Assembly (NCBI RefSeq): GCF_000972845.2
Contig: NC_040016.1
Location: forward strand, 15,104,967 to 15,168,966
DNA from: Larimichthys crocea
Lineage: Eukaryota; Chordata; Actinopteri; Sciaenidae
Length of the DNA: 64,000 nt
Direction: 5' to 3'
Under the pieces are notes generated by a model. That model was not told the DNA's origin. It saw only the letters and a list, made by a program, of their open reading frames with translations, and made no database searches. The first letter of the stretch is position 1. Each line of letters starts with the position of its first letter. Positions 58,687 to 64,000 of the stretch are shown piece by piece. A program made the translations under genes and the position numbers.

Positions 58687-61600
58687 GTAAATAAAACGGT
58701 CCAGGTAGTGGGTCTCTTTGTTTTCAGTAGGCTAGCTGCTGCTTAATGATTTGATACAAAGCGTGGTCAAAAACAATGATGTTGTTTTGCACAACAAAGC
58801 GACCAGAGGTGGAATAATTGGTTTATGTGTAGTTTTTTTTTTTTGTGTGTGTGTCATTTTCTCCGTTTGGCTTTTATATTTCTCTCCTCCTGTCTGGAAG
58901 CGTTGCTGGTTGCTAAGGATTCAGGACCTGTTGTTATGGGCGTGTTTTTTCCCTGCCTGCATGTGCAGCTGCTACACATTGACATGAGTTGTATGTGGAT
59001 TTTTATTGCAATTCAGTGCTGTAATATTATGCATGATAGCTGGCTAAAACACTCAGTATAACAAAGTATAGACTGTGGACTGTATTACATCAAACATAAT
59101 TTTAGCAATCTTTGCAACAGTTTCTTGTTGTTTAGGTAAGACATAAAACAGGAATTAAATACAGCTTCATTTCCAGTGTTTTTCATTAGCTGATATTAGA
59201 TATTATTCCCACGGTAATCTGTTTAAATTAAACATATGATTCACAACACACAAATAATTTCCCCCTGGGATTATTAAAGTATTTCTGATTCTGATTTAAA
59301 ATTAAGGTAGTTTATTTTAGCTGCAGTCGGCCATCCATACTGTGTGAGGAGGCTCCAGATTTGTTCAAGAGTTAAAATTGTAAAATACATTTGTGGATTT
59401 GAACCTCTGATTTTTGCAGCTCATTGTTAGTCGTGCACATTGAGAAGAACTGGATGCCAGTAGGGCTAAATAAATTAGAAAAATGCATGCTACACTAATA
59501 TAATTGACTAATAGATTAAGAGGCAGAGCAAAGATTGCTTCCAAGTCCAAGAGTGCAAAGTACTACTGCTTTTGTAATCCACTTTTGCTCCATATGGCGA
59601 GAGAAGAGGAGGTATTCCAGCTTTCATTACTAGTAGCTTAAGCCCTGCACGGGTCAGGTAGACAGCTGTGACCTCACACGAGCATGCATTTGTTTTGTTT
59701 TGGTTTGACGCAATGTGAAATCTGTTTCCAAAAGAGAGAAGTTGGATACATAGTGTTAGGATAACTTTTAAAAGAAGAACCCTCGAATAAGGAGGACTGG
59801 ATTCAAAACATCAAAGTTACGTTGAATTTATTCTTCTTGTACAAGAAGGAGCGTTTAACAGTGCAACACACAGAAGGGGCTACAGAGAAAAGGCTCCCTG
59901 AGGAGCTCTAACAGTTGGTTCTTATACAGTTTTCTTAAAATGGGCTGTCTCTGACATTTCCTCACTAACAATTTCCTTTTTTGGTTTTCCGCTTAGTAAT
60001 GAACATTGTGTTTCTTGTCCAAAATGACACTTCCCCTAACCTGTCTCTCTTGTCCTTGAGCTATTTTTTAATTATCTCTCCCTAGCCTCAGTAAACACAT
60101 GCCAGATAAGGGGAGTGGGAGAGATAGGCAAAAGACAGAAAACACACACACTCTCTATAAGAGTTAAAACCTCTGCACCCCAGCATACTCCTAATTTTTT
60201 ATAACACATAGAATTATGTCAAATATATGGTAAAATTAGTCATATACCTGAAGTTTTAACTCCTTAATATCACTATTAGCATTGGCCCCACTATTCTTCA
60301 GGCTTTAGATCAAATAAATAATAGCTATGATATCTCTCTGACTGTTGCTGCCATTAGCAGTATCAAGAAAGGACAGGCAGTGGTTGTGAAATGGTGGAAG
60401 AGATATGACAAAGGAAATAAGCTTAACCCTATCATTCATCAGGTTACAAGCTATAACTCATGTTTCAATCATTTACCATGGTTGTTATGATCATGCGGGT
60501 GTAGGGTTTCAAATTTAGGTCCGGTGTTAATTTATAGCTCTTCTGTGGAGACTATATGCTCACTCCCTGCTTTATTAACTGCTCTTTATTGCCTGTAAGT
60601 CATACAACTATGATGTGCGCGTCATCTAAGGCATGACAGTGATGTACCGCATGAATGTGTGGTCGTAGGGAAAGAGCAAGGATTTTTTTACAGTGATGTG
60701 TCACATTGTCTTTTTATAGAATATGAGCTGTGAGCATCAGTTCAAAGATAGTTATCATCTTTCCAAAATCCCCAGGCCTGTGCATCTGTCAAACCAACTT
60801 GTAGTCTTAAGTATGAAGCTGAATCTGCGCATATGTGGCGGTCAACAGTTGGTGTTGGTGCTGAGCAAGGGCTGAGCACTTTTAATCATTTTTATCATAC
60901 AATAAAATTAAAACTTTCTACAATACCTAATAAACCAATTTCAGGACCTCTGATTTGGGTGAAAATCATGCCATAAAAACATGTCCTCTGTGAAGTTATG
61001 TAAGATCCAAATAAGTTGTGGAGTTTTGTTTGTTTACTATTTTGCTTTCATTTTCTTTCTGAGATTTGTGCAGGGACATATTTTGAATGATACATTAATA
61101 AACATGAATAGCACCAGATCATTGAAGCTTTCTACCTGTGCTTTCAGAACGAGTTCAGCTACATCACCCAGGTGAATTAATGTGCCAAACTTTGCAGCCA
61201 TAAAAAACAATGAGCGGAAACACCCACATCGCTGTGGGTGCAATGCAGGAATTCGATCGCTACAGCACAGTCCTACCTAATTGTATGTATGAGCCGAAAA
61301 CATGTGCATGACTTTTTTTCATCGCATTAAAAAAACCTTTTTTTGTACTTGTGACTGAACTATCTACTACAGATTATGCATTTTACTATATTTTCACTGG
61401 TTTGTGTGGGACAGTGGATTGAAAATGAACTGGCATCAACCAAATGAATTTCAGAGTTTGATGATGCAGCATATCACAGTTCATTCACCACTTCTGTTTC
61501 TGTGCGTCTGTACATGCATGAGCATATCGAATAGGCTGGCATGCCACCATGTTTTAATTGCATGTGTGAGTTATCGGTATGAGTGACGTGTTGCATCATT

Positions 61601-64000
61601 CTGGCTTTGTGTCACCATTTGCTTGTTTGTCAAACCACCTGGAACCGTTGTTAATTCACATTTTAAACATTCATGAGATTCTCTTATCCGCACAACATAA
61701 GTCACATTTCCTCTACCCTTCGTCCATCCACCCTCCTCTCCTGTAACCTCTTGTTTTATCCTTCTCTGTCATCACCTGCCCTCTTTTTGTTATTTTTTCT
61801 CTCTCCTGTATTCTACTCTGCTCCACTTTCCTGTCCTTCCCTCCCCCCTCTCTTCTCCTTCACTCCACACAGGCTATGCTCGCCAAAGAAGTGGATGAGC
61901 AGGGCATGAGGCTAAGCTGGCTGTCACGTGCCATCTGCAGGGTCACACAGAGACATGCCATCACGTTCTCCGCTCTCCTTTTCCTCCGGGGGCGTATGAG
62001 CGAAGGAGGATTGTCAGAGAGAGCGAGAAAGGGCTTGACTTAGCAGGAACAGCAGTCAGAAATGATTCAAGGGAAAAGGAAAGGATAAGAGTTAACAGGA
62101 TAGCAGACATGTTGGTTTTACTGGGCTTAACCAGGAGGAAAATACAGATGAGAGTGACTGGGAGACCCAAATACAGCAGAAAGGGAGACTGCAGAGACTT
62201 CTTCATAGTCTGAAACAGGTGCAAGGAATAAGTAGAGAGGGCGTTGGTGAGGAAGGCACAATCCCAAGAGGAATCCCTGTGGTCTCCCTAATCTGTTGAT
62301 CTGGTTAGAGACAAACCGAGTGGAAGAGGTGTCTGGGCAAGCTGCCAGAGAGCTGAGACGCCAGCAGCACACTGTATAGACTACACTAATCCCACAGATA
62401 TCTTACACTGTACAACAAGGGAGAGTATGGTTTGATTTCAGCCACACCTAATGAAAATGTTAATTGATTCTCTGTTTAGTTTACTTGCTATATGCTGCTG
62501 AACTTGAATAGTGACCCCATAGGCACAAAGGAGGTTTTTATTATAGTGGAAACATTTGTTAGCACCATCAGGGCTTTTGAGCTTAAAAGAACAATGCTTT
62601 TATTTATATATTTAGTCACAAGTGCATACGTCAAAGCAGGAGCCCGCGCTCATCCATGGCCATGCCCCACCTAGTTCTTTATGAACTTAATGAACACACC
62701 CACAGCGGGATAATAAAGAAACCTGTCCTACGATTCTGCAAATAAACTTTTGTGCTATCCAAATTAAACTGAAGACACTTTCGCATGAAATGTTTGCTGT
62801 GAGACAAGTCTGGAATGTCACATTATGAGATTTATACCACCGAGTAGCTCACATATGTTCATATGTTCAACACTATAGATTTCTCATAATCTCAAGCTTA
62901 GCCAACATTGCTGTGGTACAAAGTCCTCTCCTTAGTGCTGAGCTCTCAAATCTCTCTCCTAACTGGGAAATATGTAGTAAATCTCATTCAGGTACGACGT
63001 CATAATAAACCCAACATCTGTTTTTAGAGTTCAGCACCAAGCAGCCTTTTGTGCACCAACCCACATGTGTTTAAATTCAAAGGCCAGTCAGAGCTGCTGA
63101 ATTTCACCAAGGTGAATTCAGGAGAGAGTGATCATCTCTGCCTCCATCATCTTGGAGTGCAAAAGTGGCTCTTTTAACAGGAGAGACTTCTCCATAGTGT
63201 GACACAGGAGAGAGAGAAAGCTGGTGAGCGAGGCAAAATCTTGGATGTAAAAGTGTCTTTAAACTGGCAAATTAAAATAAAGCATTTTGTCTTGCACATT
63301 TGTTGTATCTATGAAATGCTGCCATTGCCAAGGGGGAGACAACTTTAGTTAATGTACTTGTATAGCACATTTTATGCACAAGGACAGTTCAGTAGCTTTT
63401 ATTTAAGGTGAAGGCATTTATAGAGCAAAATTGCAAATTGCATTCCACCAGTTTAAAGTGCAGTTTTAAGTGGTAATAATTACATATTAATAACAGCCAG
63501 GAGGCAACACTACATACAGTTACAAGTCTCAAATCTTTTGGTTTGAACAGAACGATGGCTAAAAGCGACAGTAAGACTGTCGTGACTGATGTATGTTGCC
63601 TGCAGGGTTAATATCATAAGAGCCAAGTCAGGTCTAATTTTTGGTCTTAAAACATGTCAGACAAGCTTAGACACAGAAGATGTAAGGCAGGACACAAGTT
63701 TGACTGTAGGTTGTTTGTGCCGACTCTGCCTTGTGTTCCGCCGTCTTATATCTCTGGTCAAAGTTCAGAGCCCCTGTTTCTGTCTGAGAACTTGCTGCTA
63801 TTTATTGATATTCAACCCTGCTGTAAATGAGTGACAGTACATGGGATCATGGCCAGTACTGATGAAAACCACAAAGACAATAGACCAGAGGTCAAGTTGA
63901 AAAGGACAGCAGATTCCTGTGGAGTTCGAGTAAATCAGTAAATGAGTATGTGAGCATGTTGCCACTGATACGGAGGATGTTTTCCACATTTCTTAATGGA
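58687..64000. other. Non-coding stretch, possibly intronic
   Basis: No supported exon. A retroposon-type tail (CCCCCTGGGATTATTAAAGT then TTTCTGATTCTGATT) lies at 59260-59297. A long pyrimidine tract at 61720-61875 ends in CACTCCACACAG, a splice-acceptor-like site followed by GCTATGCTCGCCAAAGAAGT; this could begin an exon but no matching donor or known protein is evident. If the block at 58.6 kb is a first exon, most of this interval would be its intron. Confidence 0.45.

Noticed and set aside
61156..61187. 24-bp candidate exon between CTGTGCTTTCAG and GTGAAT
   Set aside because: In phase with the 58.6 kb exon and with acceptor-like sequence, but too short and without a recognisable protein; could easily be chance.
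61876..62040. Possible exon after the long pyrimidine tract (GCTATGCTCGCC...)
   Set aside because: A good acceptor but no consensus donor, and the peptide is not recognised; kept only as a remark in the flank entry.
61961..62224. Minus-strand frame with a hydrophobic stretch resembling a membrane protein
   Set aside because: 87 codons, no start context and no homologue recognised; hydrophobicity comes from pyrimidine-rich antisense composition.

Overview
The window looks like a stretch of ray-finned (teleost) fish nuclear genome. It is AT-rich and intron/intergenic in character, has long CA and CT microsatellites, and carries an assortment of mobile elements typical of teleosts: a CR1/L2-type LINE, hAT, piggyBac, BEL/Pao, and the dispersed repeats ending in a GGATAGGCTCCAGCC-type core. 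There are no bacterial-style operons. No host gene lies complete and intact in the window, and most long reading frames outside the elements are chance frames. Two runs of ten Ns (29327-29336 and 34988-34997) mark assembly joins, and homologous copies differ by many one-base indels, so some of the odd structure in the middle may be assembly or long-read error.

Layout. 1-25.5 kb: mostly non-coding DNA with scattered old repeats, including a LINE fragment at 3.2-3.9 kb, MITE-like pieces, CA repeats at 14 kb, a roughly 400-bp tandem repeat at 18.8-19.4 kb, a CpG/GC-box block at 20.0-20.2 kb that resembles the first exon of a minus-strand gene, and a 449-bp hAT element with a perfect 8-bp target duplication. 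25.5-31.1 kb: two large inverted repeats (arms about 1.65 kb and 0.7 kb) whose loops share sequence. 31.1-34.0 kb: a three-monomer teleost repeat, then a small multi-exon gene whose exons are nearly all phase 0 and which carries an SGNH-hydrolase-like DGVH block. 34.1-50.8 kb: pieces of an odf3/CIMAP1-like (SHIPPO-repeat) sperm-tail protein gene, repeated on both strands and interrupted by mobile elements. Exon 1 is at 34.1 kb and the terminal exons are at 50.5-50.8 kb. Between them lie extra copies of exons 2 and 3 and of a chimeric exon 4/1, together with a LINE RT fragment, a reversed BEL LTR, a piggyBac element with an apparently intact 568-aa transposase (two exons), and a decayed BEL/Pao retrotransposon whose pol region is tandemly duplicated. 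50.9-64 kb: mostly non-coding, with one CpG-rich promoter-like block with a perfect CRE at 58.4-58.7 kb.

Most interesting items: (1) the chimeric exon 4/1 of the odf3-like gene, seen three times. It keeps reading frame and splice phase, so exon 2-3-4/1 units could in principle multiply the SHIPPO repeats. (2) The intact-looking piggyBac transposase, whose right end sits at the TTAA of odf3-like intron 1 while the left end is missing. (3) The paired giant inverted repeats and the BEL pol duplication; raw-read support decides whether these are biology or assembly.
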